A stretch of DNA of 64,000 nt from Vibrio aerogenes (GTDB taxonomy: Bacteria > Pseudomonadota > Gammaproteobacteria > Enterobacterales > Vibrionaceae): positions 62,001 through 126,000 of the forward strand of contig NZ_AP024862.1 in the NCBI RefSeq assembly GCF_024346755.1, in the 5' to 3' direction. A program made the translations under genes and the position numbers. The notes under the pieces were generated by a model. That model had not been told where the DNA came from, ran no database searches, and saw nothing but the letters and a program-made list of their open reading frames with translations. This document shows, in pieces, positions 20,049 through 29,528 of the stretch (positions are counted from its first letter, which is position 1; every line of letters begins with the position of its first letter).

Positions 20049-21287
20049 ATGGAAAGTCTGGTTGATCGCTTTTTGCGTTATGTATCCTTTGATACTCAGT
20101 CCAATCCGTATAAATCGAGTTGCCCGAGTACCTCCGGGCAAAAAAAGTTAGCCCAGTATATTTTTGATGAACTGCTTGCATTGGGCCTCAAGGATGTCAG
20201 TCTGGATTTACATGGTTATGTGATGGCGCGGCTCCCGTCGAATGTTGATCATGATGTTCCCTCAATTGGTTTTATTTCACATCTGGATACATCACCCGAT
20301 GCATCAGGCAAAAATGTGACGCCTCAAATTGTTGAAAATTACCAGGGAGGTGATATCGCCCTTGGCAAAGGGGATGAAGTTTTATCGCCAATTCAGTACA
20401 AAGAGTTACATGCATTGCATGGCTATAATCTGATCACGACCGATGGAAACACCCTGTTAGGTGCTGATGATAAAGCGGGCGTTGCTGAAATTATTACCGC
20501 GATGAAAGTATTGATTGATCACCCTGAAATTCCTCATGGCGACATTTGTATCGCATTTACACCGGATGAAGAAATCGGTCGTGGTGCAGACCTTTTTGAT
20601 GTGGAAAAATTTGGCGCGCAGTGGGCTTATACTGTTGATGGTGGTCCTGTGGGTGAGCTGGAGTTTGAAAACTTTAATGCATCGTCAGCGGTTGTGACCT
20701 GTCATGGTGTGTCTGTTCATCCGGGAACTGCGAAAGGTAAAATGGTTAATGCCATGAATATCGCAGCGCAGTTTCAAATGATGATGCCTGAGGATGAAAC
20801 GCCGGAAACCACAGAAGGTTATGAAGGCTTTTATCACTTATCAACCGCAGTCATGACGATTGCTCAAAGCGAGCTGACTTATCTCCTGAGAGATTTTGAG
20901 CACGATGGGCTGGATCGACGCAAAAAGGTGATGCGGGACACAGTCGGGCGCCTGAATCAAAAATTGAAGCGTGGCCGTGTGGAAATCAATTTTACGGACT
21001 GTTATGCCAATATGAAGGAGATGGTTGAGCCGCATCCACAGATTATTGAAATCGCCAAACAGGCGATGATTGATGTCGATGTAGAGCCAAAAGTCTGTCC
21101 GATTCGTGGTGGCACCGATGGTGCGCAGCTTTCGTTTAAAGGATTACCTTGTCCAAATATCTTTACGGGCGGTTATAACTTTCATGGTATTCATGAATTT
21201 GTGACCATCGAGGGGATGCAACAGGCTGTTCGTGTGATCGTGAAAATTGCAGAAAACACCGTGCACTACGCTCATCAAAAAATCTGA
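20049..21287 (+). CDS. pepT: Peptidase T (tripeptide aminopeptidase)
   Basis: A 412-residue cytoplasmic zinc peptidase of the M20 family that removes N-terminal residues from tripeptides. Metal-site motifs are present: [31 protein letters not shown], and GGTDGAQLS with the last His in NFHGIHEF. Length and sequence match E. coli PepT (408 aa) throughout. The frame extends to 20013; the ATG at 20049 gives the family start ([18 protein letters not shown]). Monocistronic. Confidence 0.96.
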   Translation: MESLVDRFLRYVSFDTQSNPYKSSCPSTSGQKKLAQYIFDELLALGLKDVSLDLHGYVMARLPSNVDHDVPSIGFISHLDTSPDASGKNVTPQIVENYQGGDIALGKGDEVLSPIQYKELHALHGYNLITTDGNTLLGADDKAGVAEIITAMKVLIDHPEIPHGDICIAFTPDEEIGRGADLFDVEKFGAQWAYTVDGGPVGELEFENFNASSAVVTCHGVSVHPGTAKGKMVNAMNIAAQFQMMMPEDETPETTEGYEGFYHLSTAVMTIAQSELTYLLRDFEHDGLDRRKKVMRDTVGRLNQKLKRGRVEINFTDCYANMKEMVEPHPQIIEIAKQAMIDVDVEPKVCPIRGGTDGAQLSFKGLPCPNIFTGGYNFHGIHEFVTIEGMQQAVRVIVKIAENTVHYAHQKI

Positions 21288-21447
21288 AAGTTGTATTTTC
21301 AGAGGTTGGGCAAAGGCTGGATGTTGAGTAAAGATGTTGGGTTAATGAAGATAAGCCTGCTGGCTTAAACAGAAGGTATCAGGTTTGCTTCATCAGTTTG
21401 TCTGATTCTTGGTCAGACAAATTGATGTGGATGACGAAAAACAGATA

Positions 21448-21481
21448 AAAAAATAGCCAACCCGGAGGCTGGCTATTTCTG
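21448..21481 (-). terminator. Terminator of the cold-shock gene
   Basis: On the minus strand, AAATAGCCAgcc ... ggTTGGCTATTT is a strong stem with a following T run, about 20 nt after the stop codon. Confidence 0.85.
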
Positions 21482-21498
21482 ATAATTCGAGTTATTGC

Positions 21499-21708
21499 TT
21501 ACAGAACTTTGATCTGTTCAGCCTGAGGACCTTTTTGACCCTGAGACACGACAAACTCAACAGTCTGACCTTCTGTCAGAGTGCGAAAACCATCACCTTG
21601 AATTGCACTGAAGTGTGCGAACACATCTGGACCATTTTCTTGCTGGATAAAACCAAAACCTTTAGTTTCGTTGAACCACTTGACAGTGCCAGTCACTGTA
21701 TTAGACAT
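21499..21708 (-). CDS. CspA-family cold shock protein
   Basis: A 69-residue single-stranded nucleic-acid-binding protein that acts as an RNA chaperone. It has the canonical motifs KGFGFI (RNP1) and VFAHF (RNP2) after [12 protein letters not shown]. An AGGAAAT Shine-Dalgarno precedes the ATG. It has a long 5' leader of about 140 nt (21709-21849), as in cold-induced csp genes where the leader acts as a thermosensor. Confidence 0.95.
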   Translation of the reverse strand: MSNTVTGTVKWFNETKGFGFIQQENGPDVFAHFSAIQGDGFRTLTEGQTVEFVVSQGQKGPQAEQIKVL

Positions 21709-21855
21709 AATTATTTCCTGGTAAATCTAAGTAAAACTAAGCCATTACGGCCATAATAGCGTGGAAAAGTAAGATGAGTACGAACGACCGGGGAGTAACG
21801 AATAATCCAACAAGACGTATGGTAACCAACGGACTGCTTCCTAGCTGTACATTTG

Positions 21856-21883
21856 AGTGTAGTGTAATCTGTTCGCTTGTCAA
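21856..21883 (-). promoter_or_regulatory. Sigma-70 promoter of the cold-shock gene
   Basis: A consensus -35 TTGACA (21883-21878) lies 16 bp from TACACT (21861-21856) on the minus strand. The start near 21849 would give an untranslated leader of about 140 nt. The rest of 21884-22203 is AT-rich upstream sequence with no gene seen. Confidence 0.75.
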
Positions 21884-22203
21884 TTAAATATTTATTTTTC
21901 GGGAAGATTAGGAATAAATTCGTCCTTGGCTCAAAAAATTATGAGATAAATTTTTACATATTACATTTTTGACCGGTTTTTTCTGACTAAAGCCTCGAAA
22001 TTTAAGTTATTTCTCTGTCGGTCAATCATTGTTTTTTTGCTGAATTTCCACCAGTTTCCTGTCTGCATCTGTGCTAAACACGCCGTAGCGACCATTTGCC
22101 TGTTCGGATTAAATATTTTTGACTCTATATCTGCTGTTTTTTGGTGAGCCTCTCATTTTCTGTATACAATGAAACTTAACTGGTTATGATTTAAGGCGAA
22201 ATT

Positions 22204-23211
22204 ATGTCCTTCTCAGTTTTGATTTGTGATGATTCGGCATTGGCAAGAAAGCAAATAGCAAGATCGTTACCGGCATCACTCAATGCCGGGGTTACGTTTG
22301 CCGTGCATGGTTTAGATGCGATGGACCGGTTGAAAGAAAGCCAGTTTGACTTGATGTTTCTTGATTTGACGATGCCGGAACTGGATGGTTTTGGTACGCT
22401 GGAAGCGATGAAGCAAGCTGGTTACACGACACCTGTGATCGTGGTTTCGGGGGATATTCAGCCCAAGGCAAAAGAGCGGGTTTCTGAATTGGGTGCAAAA
22501 GATTTCATTCAAAAACCAATTGCTGCAGATGTTCTGAAAGAAGTTCTCAAAACACTGATTGAAACACCTGTCAAACAACAGGTGATTACCCCGGTTTCCT
22601 ATGAGCTACCTGTTCTGAAACGGCGTGATATTTATATGGAAGTGGCGAATATTGCCATTGGTCGTGCTGCGGATGTTTTAGCCCGTCATTTTGATGTATT
22701 TGTTGAGTTACCTTTACCGAATGTGAATATTTTCGAAGTCACTGAACTGCATATGGCGTTGAAAGAGCTGGCTGAAAATGATCAGGTTTCTGGTGTGTGT
22801 CAGGGGTTCAGCGGTGAGGGGATCGCGGGTGAAGCTTTGGTTTTACTGAGTGATTCCAGTGTTTCTGATATGAAACAGTTAATGAAAGTTCCGGTCGAAA
22901 ATGAAGATCTGAAAGAGATTGAATTATTGATTGATGTCTCGAATCTTTTGGTCGGCGCATTTTTAAATGGTCTTGGAGAGCAGTCTGAAGTGCGTTTTTT
23001 CCAGAGTCCTCCGGTATTGCTCGGGCAGCATATTCCAATTGAATCGGTCATTGAGTCAACGGCGGGTTCGTTCCAAAAAACGATGACTTTTGAAGTCAGT
23101 TATAATATTGAAAATACATCCATCAGATGTGATTTGCTCTTTATGTTTGTCGACGAATCACTGCCGATTCTCGATAACAAGCTGGCTTATTTAATGGAGG
23201 AGGAGTTTTAA
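22204..23211 (+). CDS. Response regulator with CheC/CheX-like phosphatase domain
   Basis: A 335-residue cytoplasmic signalling protein. Residues 1-120 are a receiver with the acidic pair Asp9-Asp10, phospho-acceptor Asp54 (MFLDLTMPE) and Lys104 (FIQKP). After a linker, residues about 140-330 are CheC-like: MEVANIAIGRAADVLARHF and LLIDVSNLLVGAFLNGLGEQ each resemble the E-x3-N phosphatase helix. The natural substrate is unknown, perhaps its own receiver or another response regulator. The next gene starts 3 bp later and encodes a PAS protein, so the two form an operon. Confidence 0.88.
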   Translation: MSFSVLICDDSALARKQIARSLPASLNAGVTFAVHGLDAMDRLKESQFDLMFLDLTMPELDGFGTLEAMKQAGYTTPVIVVSGDIQPKAKERVSELGAKDFIQKPIAADVLKEVLKTLIETPVKQQVITPVSYELPVLKRRDIYMEVANIAIGRAADVLARHFDVFVELPLPNVNIFEVTELHMALKELAENDQVSGVCQGFSGEGIAGEALVLLSDSSVSDMKQLMKVPVENEDLKEIELLIDVSNLLVGAFLNGLGEQSEVRFFQSPPVLLGQHIPIESVIESTAGSFQKTMTFEVSYNIENTSIRCDLLFMFVDESLPILDNKLAYLMEEEF

Positions 23212-23213
23212 TT

Positions 23214-23654
23214 ATGAGTCTTCCCGCAGAGTTTGAGCAATTTCACTGGATGGTCGATATGGTGCAGAATATTGATCTGGGTCTGATTGTCATCGACAAA
23301 GAATATAAGGTTCAGTTATGGAACGGGTTCATGACTCACCATAGTGGTAAGCAATCGCATGATGCGATTGGTTTGTCTTTATTTGAGTTATTTCCGGAGA
23401 TCCCAAGGGCCTGGTTTGAAGTCAAAACCAAGCCGGTTTATAACCTGGGTTGCCGGAGTTTTATTACCTGGCGTCAAAGGCCTTACCTTTTTAAGTGTCG
23501 CAATGTCAGGCCCGTGACTCAACAGGCTGATTATATGTATCAGAATGTCACGTTAAATCCGATGAGAACCCCGACGGGGGAAATTAAATCGATTTTTCTG
23601 TCGATTGAAGATGCGACCTCAGAAGCGTTGATGTCGAATCATCCTACAGGCTAA
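23214..23654 (+). CDS. Stand-alone PAS-domain protein
   Basis: A 146-residue protein that is essentially one PAS domain (DMVQNIDLGLIVIDKEYKVQLWNGFMTHHSGKQ, then IGLSLFELFPEIPRAWFE), with a C-terminal FLSIEDATSE strand-helix. In other bacteria this PAS module is followed by a GGDEF or kinase output domain; here it ends without one. It is probably a sensor partner for the adjacent REC-CheC protein. Confidence 0.82.
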   Translation: MSLPAEFEQFHWMVDMVQNIDLGLIVIDKEYKVQLWNGFMTHHSGKQSHDAIGLSLFELFPEIPRAWFEVKTKPVYNLGCRSFITWRQRPYLFKCRNVRPVTQQADYMYQNVTLNPMRTPTGEIKSIFLSIEDATSEALMSNHPTG

Positions 23655-23729
23655 GCTGGTCTGATTTTTTCAATAGTCTTTTGCTGTGCAGTCGTATCCC
23701 ACAGATATAATTGATAAGAGTATTTGTCT

Positions 23730-25202
23730 ATGGCAATGACCAATGTTTTTTACTCAACCCGGCAAGTCAAAAATGGAGAGCAGTCTGCTGCTGATGCAAA
23801 AGGGCTGAAAATGTACAGTCTGATGGAGCGGGCGGGGCAGGCTGTTTTTGCGATAGGGATGGCGCAATATCCCAGCTCAGAGCACTGGTTGATTTGTTGT
23901 GGCTCAGGTAACAACGGTGGAGATGGTTACATTGTGGCCAGTCTCGCTAAATCCGTCGGAATCTACGTTACCGTATGGCAGACCGGCGGGCCGGACTCTT
24001 TAACCGGGGATGCGAGAGTGGCGTACGAACATTGGCGGAGCCATGGCGGGGAAGTCTCAGCCCCCGGTGATAAAGTCCCTGAAAGTGTTGATGTTATTAT
24101 TGATGCGTTACTGGGAACCGGATTAAAAGGTCCGGTGAGAATGAGCGCCCTCACGTTGATTGAAGCGCTGAATCAAAGTCCAAAGCCGGTGATTGCCGTT
24201 GATATTCCATCTGGGTTGTGTGGTGATACCGGTAGCGTCCTTGGTGGCGCAGTCAAAGCCGAACATACGGTCAGTTTTATCGGCCTGAAACAAGGGCTGG
24301 TCACCGGCAAAGCCAGAAATTATGTTGGAGAGCTGCATTTCGCTGGTCTGGGGGTCGAAGATGCTTTTGACCACATGAATACCCCCGGAGTCCGGGCGAT
24401 TCAGGTCAAACCTTCGGGACATGTTTTACCCAAAAGAGCGGCATCTTCACACAAAGGCTCCCACGGTAAAGCACTACTGTTTGGCGGGAATGAAGGCATG
24501 GGTGGTGCCATTATTCTGGCAGCAATGGCGACGGCGAAGTGCGGGACCGGTATGACGTCTGTTCTCTGTCACGCATATAATGTGACTCCTTTACTGGTCA
24601 GTACACCTGAAGTGATGAGTGCCTGCTGGGATTCACCGGAGTTCGTTGAAAAACGAATGCAATGGAGTGATGTGCTGGCGATTGGTCCGGGCCTTGGCAG
24701 AGATGAAAAAGCCTACCGTATTTATTCAACTGTTGCGTCTTCGGATAAACCTAAAGTTGTTGATGCAGATGCGCTCTATTTTCTGATGCAGCAGCCTAAT
24801 GAAGATGATAAACGTGTCATTACCCCACACCCGGCTGAAGCTGCCTGTTTGCTTCAGACCTCCGTTGCTGAGGTAGAAGCAGATCGTTATGCGGCGATTA
24901 AAGCGCTTCAGGCCCGTTATGGTGGCGTCATTGTGTTGAAAGGAGCGGGTTCATTAGTGTGTGACGGGCAAGATACCTATGTTTGTCTGGCAGGCAACCC
25001 AGGGATGGCGAGTGCAGGTATGGGCGATGTGCTGACAGGTGTGATTACATCATTTATTGCACAGGGGCTGGATTTGCCGGAAGCTGCAAAGCTGGGCGTG
25101 CAGACACACAGTATGGCGGCCGATCAAAATGCAAAAGCTTTCGGAGAACGGGGGTTACTTGCCAGCGATTTATTACCTCATTTACGCCATCTGGTGAATT
25201 AA
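23730..25202 (+). CDS. nnr: Bifunctional NAD(P)HX epimerase/dehydratase
   Basis: A 490-residue repair enzyme that restores hydrated NADH and NADPH. The N-terminal epimerase domain (about residues 1-215) has the motif CGSGNNGGDGYIVA. The C-terminal ADP-dependent dehydratase (about 225-490) has KGSHGKALLFGG, VDADALYFL, ITPHPAEAA and NPGMASAGMGDVLTGVI. The ATG at 23730 follows an in-frame TTG and was chosen as start. In many bacteria this gene precedes tsaE; here an outer-membrane protein gene converges on it instead. Confidence 0.95.
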   Translation: MAMTNVFYSTRQVKNGEQSAADAKGLKMYSLMERAGQAVFAIGMAQYPSSEHWLICCGSGNNGGDGYIVASLAKSVGIYVTVWQTGGPDSLTGDARVAYEHWRSHGGEVSAPGDKVPESVDVIIDALLGTGLKGPVRMSALTLIEALNQSPKPVIAVDIPSGLCGDTGSVLGGAVKAEHTVSFIGLKQGLVTGKARNYVGELHFAGLGVEDAFDHMNTPGVRAIQVKPSGHVLPKRAASSHKGSHGKALLFGGNEGMGGAIILAAMATAKCGTGMTSVLCHAYNVTPLLVSTPEVMSACWDSPEFVEKRMQWSDVLAIGPGLGRDEKAYRIYSTVASSDKPKVVDADALYFLMQQPNEDDKRVITPHPAEAACLLQTSVAEVEADRYAAIKALQARYGGVIVLKGAGSLVCDGQDTYVCLAGNPGMASAGMGDVLTGVITSFIAQGLDLPEAAKLGVQTHSMAADQNAKAFGERGLLASDLLPHLRHLVN

Positions 25203-25771
25203 AACCGGTATTGTGCGCCCAACAGGAAGATTGGGTTGATATCTGCTTTTAACTCCGGATCCTGATAAGAAATTTCAACATTCAAATCCAGGTTCATCAG
25301 GTTGGTCGCCGGGATACTGGCCCCGACACTAAAATAAGGTGAGATTTCACGGGCGTCAGAGTCCTGTGCCGAAGTGGTATTTGTAAATGATTCATCAAAC
25401 CGGGTAATGGCCACACCGCCTTTTGCATAAATCGACGTATTGTCAAAGACTTTATGTTGCAGCTTCGCCCCTCCAAAAATTCCCTTATAAGTCAGTTTCG
25501 GCTGATTGAGTAACTGAGGCTGTGAAAACAGGGAGAAGTCCTGAAAAGAGGGACTTTCAGAGTAACCAATGTCCAGATTAATTGCCGGGCTGAGTGCGTA
25601 GTTGAATCCGACTTGCGTGACCCATGTTTCTTCATAGGTGCTTGAAGTGCTGCCTATTTTGGCGATACCTGAACTACGGTAAAAATGATGCTGATCCGCC
25701 GCAAGTACCTGAAAAGGTATTGCCAGCAGTAACAGCATGATTGTTTTCAACCGTAGTGACGGGAGAGCCAT
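25199..25771 (-). CDS. Outer-membrane beta-barrel protein
   Basis: This 190-residue protein has a clear signal peptide (cleavage after QVLA, about residue 24). The mature chain consists of alternating beta-strands and ends in a C-terminal Phe (LLGAQYRF), the outer-membrane sorting signal. It looks like an eight-stranded OmpA/OmpW-type barrel (QVGFNYALSPAINLDIGYSE, then IYAKGGVAITRFDES). The Shine-Dalgarno AGGAGG is excellent. The ligand is not known. Its 3' end overlaps the nnr stop by 4 bp. Confidence 0.85.
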   Translation of the reverse strand: MALPSLRLKTIMLLLLAIPFQVLAADQHHFYRSSGIAKIGSTSSTYEETWVTQVGFNYALSPAINLDIGYSESPSFQDFSLFSQPQLLNQPKLTYKGIFGGAKLQHKVFDNTSIYAKGGVAITRFDESFTNTTSAQDSDAREISPYFSVGASIPATNLMNLDLNVEISYQDPELKADINPIFLLGAQYRF

Positions 25772-26090
25772 CGTATCCTCCTTTGAATCTGCCCGTAAGT
25801 TTCCGGATTAACCAGATGGACAGACATTTCTTAACTCTAGCAAATTTTGTTCAAAATTGAACCATTGAGATAATATTTTCATCAGATTCTGGGAAAGAGA
25901 TCTTATGAGACTGTGTGCTCAAGTGATCTCAGGATGCAGTGTTTCATCTGGAGGTCAAAAGAACCTGGGAATTGCGGGAATTATGGAAGGCAGGTGATTG
26001 TAATCCTTGAGAATTGCGGTCAACACGCTCTGGTGTTTCAGATATACAGCTTCGCAAAATAGTACCACAAAAAAAATAAAAATATCAGTC
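25772..26090. other. Intergenic region before guaC
   Basis: This holds the barrel-protein promoter on one side and the guaC control region on the other. No coding frame or repeat was identified in the stretch itself. Confidence 0.4.
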
Positions 26091-26118
26091 TTGTAGAAAG
26101 TAAAACAAAACCTATAAT
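26091..26118 (+). promoter_or_regulatory. Sigma-70 promoter upstream of guaC
   Basis: TTGTAG (26091-26096), a 16-bp spacer and a consensus TATAAT (26113-26118). The predicted start at about 26125 coincides with the first bases of a terminator hairpin. Confidence 0.75.
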
Positions 26119-26125
26119 GCTGAAA

Positions 26126-26157
26126 ACCGGAGCGTCTGCCAACGCTCCGGTTTTTTT
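26126..26157 (+). terminator. Intrinsic terminator at the extreme 5' end of the guaC transcript
   Basis: A perfect 10-bp stem (accggagcgt/acgctccggt) with a 6-nt loop and a run of seven T starts within about one base of the predicted transcription start. It may act as an attenuator for guaC or release a tiny RNA. Alternatively it ends an unseen upstream transcript. Confidence 0.8.
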
Positions 26158-26246
26158 GTGTCCGATGATCATGAATCGATGTCTGCCAACATCATTTTCA
26201 GCACTGCAACATTGAGACACAAGGTGAATCAATAAGGAAAAAGACA

Positions 26247-27290
26247 ATGCGTATCGAACAAGAACTTAAGTTAGGTTTTAAAGATGTCCTGTTTCGTCCG
26301 AAACGTTCGACTTTAAAAAGCCGCTCCCAAGTTAATTTAACCCGCGAGTTTACCTTCAAGTACAGTGGGCGTCAATGGTGTGGCGTGCCTGTCATTGCTG
26401 CCAATATGGATTCTGTGGGTAGTTTCGAAATGGCGACAGTACTGGCAAAACATGATGTGCTGACGGCAATTCATAAGCATTATTCTGTCGATGAATGGTC
26501 GGAATTCGTCGCAAATGCAGATGAAAACGTGCTGCAACATATGATGGTGTCTACGGGCACATCTGATGCTGACTTTGAAAAAATGCATCAGATTCTGGCA
26601 CTGAATGATGCGTTGATGTTTGTCTGTATTGACATTGCGAACGGGTATTCTGAACATTTGGTGGAATTTGTCGAGAAGGTTCGTGAAAGTCTGCCGGATA
26701 AAGTCATTATTGCCGGTAATGTCGTGACCGGTGATATGACAGAAGAGCTGATTCTGGCCGGTGCTGATATTGTGAAGGTTGGTATTGGTCCCGGTTCAGT
26801 TTGTACGACACGGGTGAAAACCGGTGTTGGCTACCCGCAGCTTTCAGCGATTATTGAATGTGCCGATGCGGCGCACGGCCTGGGTGGCCGGATTATCGGC
26901 GATGGTGGCTGTACCTGCCCCGGAGATGTGTCCAAAGCCTTCGGTGGAGGTGCAGATTTTGTCATGCTGGGCGGCATGCTTGCCGGGCATAAAGAATCCG
27001 GCGGTGAGGTTGTGGTGAAAGATGGCGAAAGCTATATGAAGTTTTATGGTATGTCGTCAAAATCGGCCATGGATAAACACTCCGGCGGTGTGGCTAAATA
27101 CCGTGCCGCAGAAGGTAAAACCGTGCTGCTGCCATACCGTGGCAGTGTCGAAGATACCATTCAGGATATCCTCGGAGGAGTCCGTAGCACCTGTACTTAT
27201 GTTGGCGCCGCTCAGTTAAAAGAGCTGACCAAGCGCACGACCTTTATCCGGGTGGAAGAACAGGAAAACCAGGTGTTCGGGAAGGCGTAG
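26247..27290 (+). CDS. guaC: GMP reductase
   Basis: A 347-residue enzyme that reduces GMP to IMP with NADPH, returning guanine nucleotides to the purine pool. It has an IMPDH-like TIM barrel with the catalytic Cys in [22 protein letters not shown] near the start, [27 protein letters not shown] and the flap [14 protein letters not shown]. Length equals E. coli GuaC (347 aa). It has an AAGGAAAA Shine-Dalgarno. A promoter and terminator hairpin lie about 90-150 bp upstream. Confidence 0.97.
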   Translation: MRIEQELKLGFKDVLFRPKRSTLKSRSQVNLTREFTFKYSGRQWCGVPVIAANMDSVGSFEMATVLAKHDVLTAIHKHYSVDEWSEFVANADENVLQHMMVSTGTSDADFEKMHQILALNDALMFVCIDIANGYSEHLVEFVEKVRESLPDKVIIAGNVVTGDMTEELILAGADIVKVGIGPGSVCTTRVKTGVGYPQLSAIIECADAAHGLGGRIIGDGGCTCPGDVSKAFGGGADFVMLGGMLAGHKESGGEVVVKDGESYMKFYGMSSKSAMDKHSGGVAKYRAAEGKTVLLPYRGSVEDTIQDILGGVRSTCTYVGAAQLKELTKRTTFIRVEEQENQVFGKA

Positions 27291-27327
27291 TTTTTTGAAA
27301 ATCAGTTCTTCCAGACTGTCATGCATC

Positions 27328-27357
27328 AGCCAAAACCTTCGGGTTTTGGCTTTTTGT
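27328..27357 (+). terminator. Terminator of guaC
   Basis: The stem agccaaaacc/ggttttggct with a TTCG tetraloop is followed by five T, 38 nt after the stop codon. Confidence 0.9.
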
Positions 27358-27422
27358 GCTGAGAAAACCCCCAGCTAGGCTGGGGGTTCCGTAAAGCTTT
27401 AAGCTATGAGTCAGTTATAAAA

Positions 27423-27490
27423 CCCCTTTCAATTTGTTAAAACACCTTGCGGTCTGGCAACTGCAAAAGTTAAACAAAAATTGAAAGGGG
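27423..27490 (+). promoter_or_regulatory. Stem sequestering the tnpA Shine-Dalgarno
   Basis: The 13-base cccctttcaattt (27423-27435) is perfectly complementary to aaattgaaagggg (27478-27490), which contains the GGGGG ribosome-binding site before the ATG at 27497. This is the known IS200 device that keeps transposase translation low. Confidence 0.85.
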
Positions 27491-27496
27491 GTCCCA

Positions 27497-27955
27497 ATGG
27501 GGGACGAAAAGAGCTTAGCGCACACAAGATGGAATTGTAAATATCACATCGTATTTGCACCCAAGTATCGAAGACAGGTTTTCTACGGAGAAAAACGAAG
27601 AGCGATAGGCGAAATATTGAGAAAACTCTGTGAATGGAAAAAGGTGAATATTCTGGAAGCAGAGTGTTGTGTTGATCATATTCACATGTTGTTAGAAATT
27701 CCGCCGAAAATGAGCGTTTCGAGTTTTATGGGGTATTTGAAGGGAAAAAGTAGTCTGATGCTCTACGAGCAATTTGAGGACTTGAAGTTTAAATACAGAA
27801 ATCGAGAATTTTGGTGTCGAGGGTATTACGTAGATACGGTGGGGAAAAATACCGCGAAGATACAGAATTATATAAAACATCAGTTGGAACAGGATAAATT
27901 GGGAGAGCAACTGTCGATCCCATATCCAGGCAGCCCGTTTACGGGCCGTAAGTAA
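27497..27955 (+). CDS. tnpA: IS200 transposase TnpA (HUH/Y1)
   Basis: A 152-residue single-strand transposase. It has the HUH pair His61-Ile-His63 (CVDHIHMLLEIPP) and the probable catalytic Tyr125 (IQNYIKHQ). It also has the N-terminal HTRWNCKYHIVFAPKYRR typical of IS200. Length matches the family and the frame is uninterrupted. No TnpB accompanies it. Confidence 0.95.
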   Translation: MGDEKSLAHTRWNCKYHIVFAPKYRRQVFYGEKRRAIGEILRKLCEWKKVNILEAECCVDHIHMLLEIPPKMSVSSFMGYLKGKSSLMLYEQFEDLKFKYRNREFWCRGYYVDTVGKNTAKIQNYIKHQLEQDKLGEQLSIPYPGSPFTGRK

Positions 27956-28082
27956 TCATCTATGCAAATGTCAGATCGCGTGATGCGCCTGTTAGGGCGC
28001 TGCTGGTAGGAGAGCCTTATAGGCGCATATGAAAAACCTCCGGCTATGCCGGAGGATATTTTTTTTTGATGGTTTCCGCTCT

Positions 28083-29051
28083 TCATTCCACAGTATTCTC
28101 AATTACCTTACGTGCTGTCGCAAACGTTCGCGGATAGTCGCCTTCGCGGGTGAGAAACTGCATCATTGAGAGCAGATCGAGGTATTTCCCCTGTGCTTTC
28201 CAGTTGTGATCCAACACTCCGCCATTTGCCAGATACGCCTCAACCAGTGGTTGCTCGTAGTGTGGGGAGAGTTCGGTGTCGTATCGAAAAAAATTGCCGA
28301 AATCGATCATTGGTGAGCCGGAAAAAGCGAATTCCCAGTCGAGAATAGCTGCTATCTGCCAATGTCCGGATTTGTTCTCAACCAACAGATTTTTCTGATT
28401 GAAATCAGAGTGGGTCAAGTTCATCACAGCGGGCAGTGATTCAAGTAAGGGCCGGTTGATTTCTATATACCTGGCTAACTTTTCCAACGTCTCAGAGCCG
28501 AGTCGCTTTGCCAGCAATGGTTCTGAGAGGAGATGTTGGTAATAGTGATAGGTCTTTTCCTGAAAAGGCGTAAAGGTTTCCACAATCTCGCCGCCGGGTC
28601 CAAAAAATCCTGAGGTATGAAAAGAGATTTGATGCATTTTAGCCATCCAGTATCCCAAAGAGCGGGCAATTGATTCAATCGCAGCCGCAGGCAGATCATC
28701 TTCTGTCTGGCTCAGCGGGACGCCCTCAACAAAACTCATGATAGCGATGTGCCGGTTCACTTCCGGCGCATCGGTTTCAAACCGCAATACCCGTGGTACA
28801 GGCAGGATTGTCTCAACTTGCTCAAGCACGGATAATTCTCCGAGAAATTCGCGAACTGATTTTCCTGACAGCCTTAAAATCCACTTTGTCCCTTTTGATT
28901 CAAAGAGATAGTTCAGGTTGCTGTATCCGCCTGATAGTTTTTTTATACATCCAGCGGGTTCGTAGCCTGAACGACACAGTAATCGTTGCAGCTTTGCCTG
29001 AGAGAAATCGGTTGTCGGCTCCCGCCGATCATATTTTTTATCAAAGTCCAT
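28083..29051 (-). CDS. Aminoglycoside/choline phosphotransferase-family kinase
   Basis: This 322-residue protein has the APH kinase-like fold. The N-lobe has SGGYSNLNYLFE (nucleotide loop) and KWILRLSGK (ATP Lys region is Arg-Leu here). The catalytic loop is LTHSDFNQKNLLV (H-x-D-x4-N) and the metal motif is ILDWEFA. The substrate is unknown: members phosphorylate drugs, choline, homoserine or sugars. It has an AGGAAG Shine-Dalgarno. It is not clearly part of the neighbouring IS200, whose right end lies just beyond its stop. Confidence 0.85.
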   Translation of the reverse strand: MDFDKKYDRREPTTDFSQAKLQRLLCRSGYEPAGCIKKLSGGYSNLNYLFESKGTKWILRLSGKSVREFLGELSVLEQVETILPVPRVLRFETDAPEVNRHIAIMSFVEGVPLSQTEDDLPAAAIESIARSLGYWMAKMHQISFHTSGFFGPGGEIVETFTPFQEKTYHYYQHLLSEPLLAKRLGSETLEKLARYIEINRPLLESLPAVMNLTHSDFNQKNLLVENKSGHWQIAAILDWEFAFSGSPMIDFGNFFRYDTELSPHYEQPLVEAYLANGGVLDHNWKAQGKYLDLLSMMQFLTREGDYPRTFATARKVIENTVE

Positions 29052-29212
29052 TGAAATTTACTTCCTGACGCTGTTTGTTGTTTAATCTGCTCCTGAAACC
29101 GGCACCTTAAAGTTCATTGGGTATAATCCGCAAAAATCATACAATAGACAGGGCTGCAATATAACCTTCCGGCACGGCTTCTCCTGTTTTAGCTGCACAG
29201 ACACAATCACCA

Positions 29213-29451
29213 ATAAATAACAGGGACATGCACCATTAATAAATAACAGGGACATGCACCATAACAAAGATCACACAACAACTTCCTTTACCACAGAGAA
29301 ATATAATCTTACATTGAAAAGTGATGAGATTCTGAGTGTTTCCAGTAATAACAGGGACATGCACCTTAACAAAGATCACACAACAACTGCCTTTGCCACA
29401 GAGAAATATAATCTTATATTGAAAAGTGATGAGATTCTGAGTGTTTCCAGT
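29213..29451. repeat. 105-bp tandem duplication with REP-like motif
   Basis: Two near-identical 105-bp units lie head to tail (29242-29346 and 29347-29451), each beginning aataacagggacatgcacc. A third, partial start of the unit is at about 29215-29236. The motif GGGACATGCACC recurs inverted as ggtgcgtgtcc at about 30637, beyond the transposase gene. The rest of 29052-29528 shows no gene. Confidence 0.85.
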
Positions 29452-29528
29452 AAGAAAACAGCACGTTTGAGGTAATTCAAATAAGGAAAGCCGGTTGTTG
29501 ATTCATTCAGGATGCAGCGAAACCCGGA

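Larger units (their letters stand above)
27366..28063 (+). mobile_element. IS200-type insertion sequence (IS200/IS605 family)
   Basis: An element of about 700 bp with one gene for a Y1 transposase and subterminal hairpins instead of inverted-repeat ends. The left hairpin (aacccccagc-tag-gctgggggtt) is at 27366-27388; the right hairpin (cctccggc-ta-gccggagg) is at about 28037-28055, followed by T-rich sequence. Exact ends are uncertain by several bases because IS200 has no inverted termini or target duplication. It appears intact. Confidence 0.9.

Noticed and set aside
27497..29051. IS200 plus APH-like kinase as a resistance transposon
   Set aside because: IS200 elements do not normally carry passengers, and the kinase lies beyond the right-end hairpin on the opposite strand with no repeat around both.
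29254..29475. 73-residue frame spanning the duplicated 105-bp unit
   Set aside because: It is a direct consequence of the tandem duplication (105 is divisible by three) and has no family resemblance.
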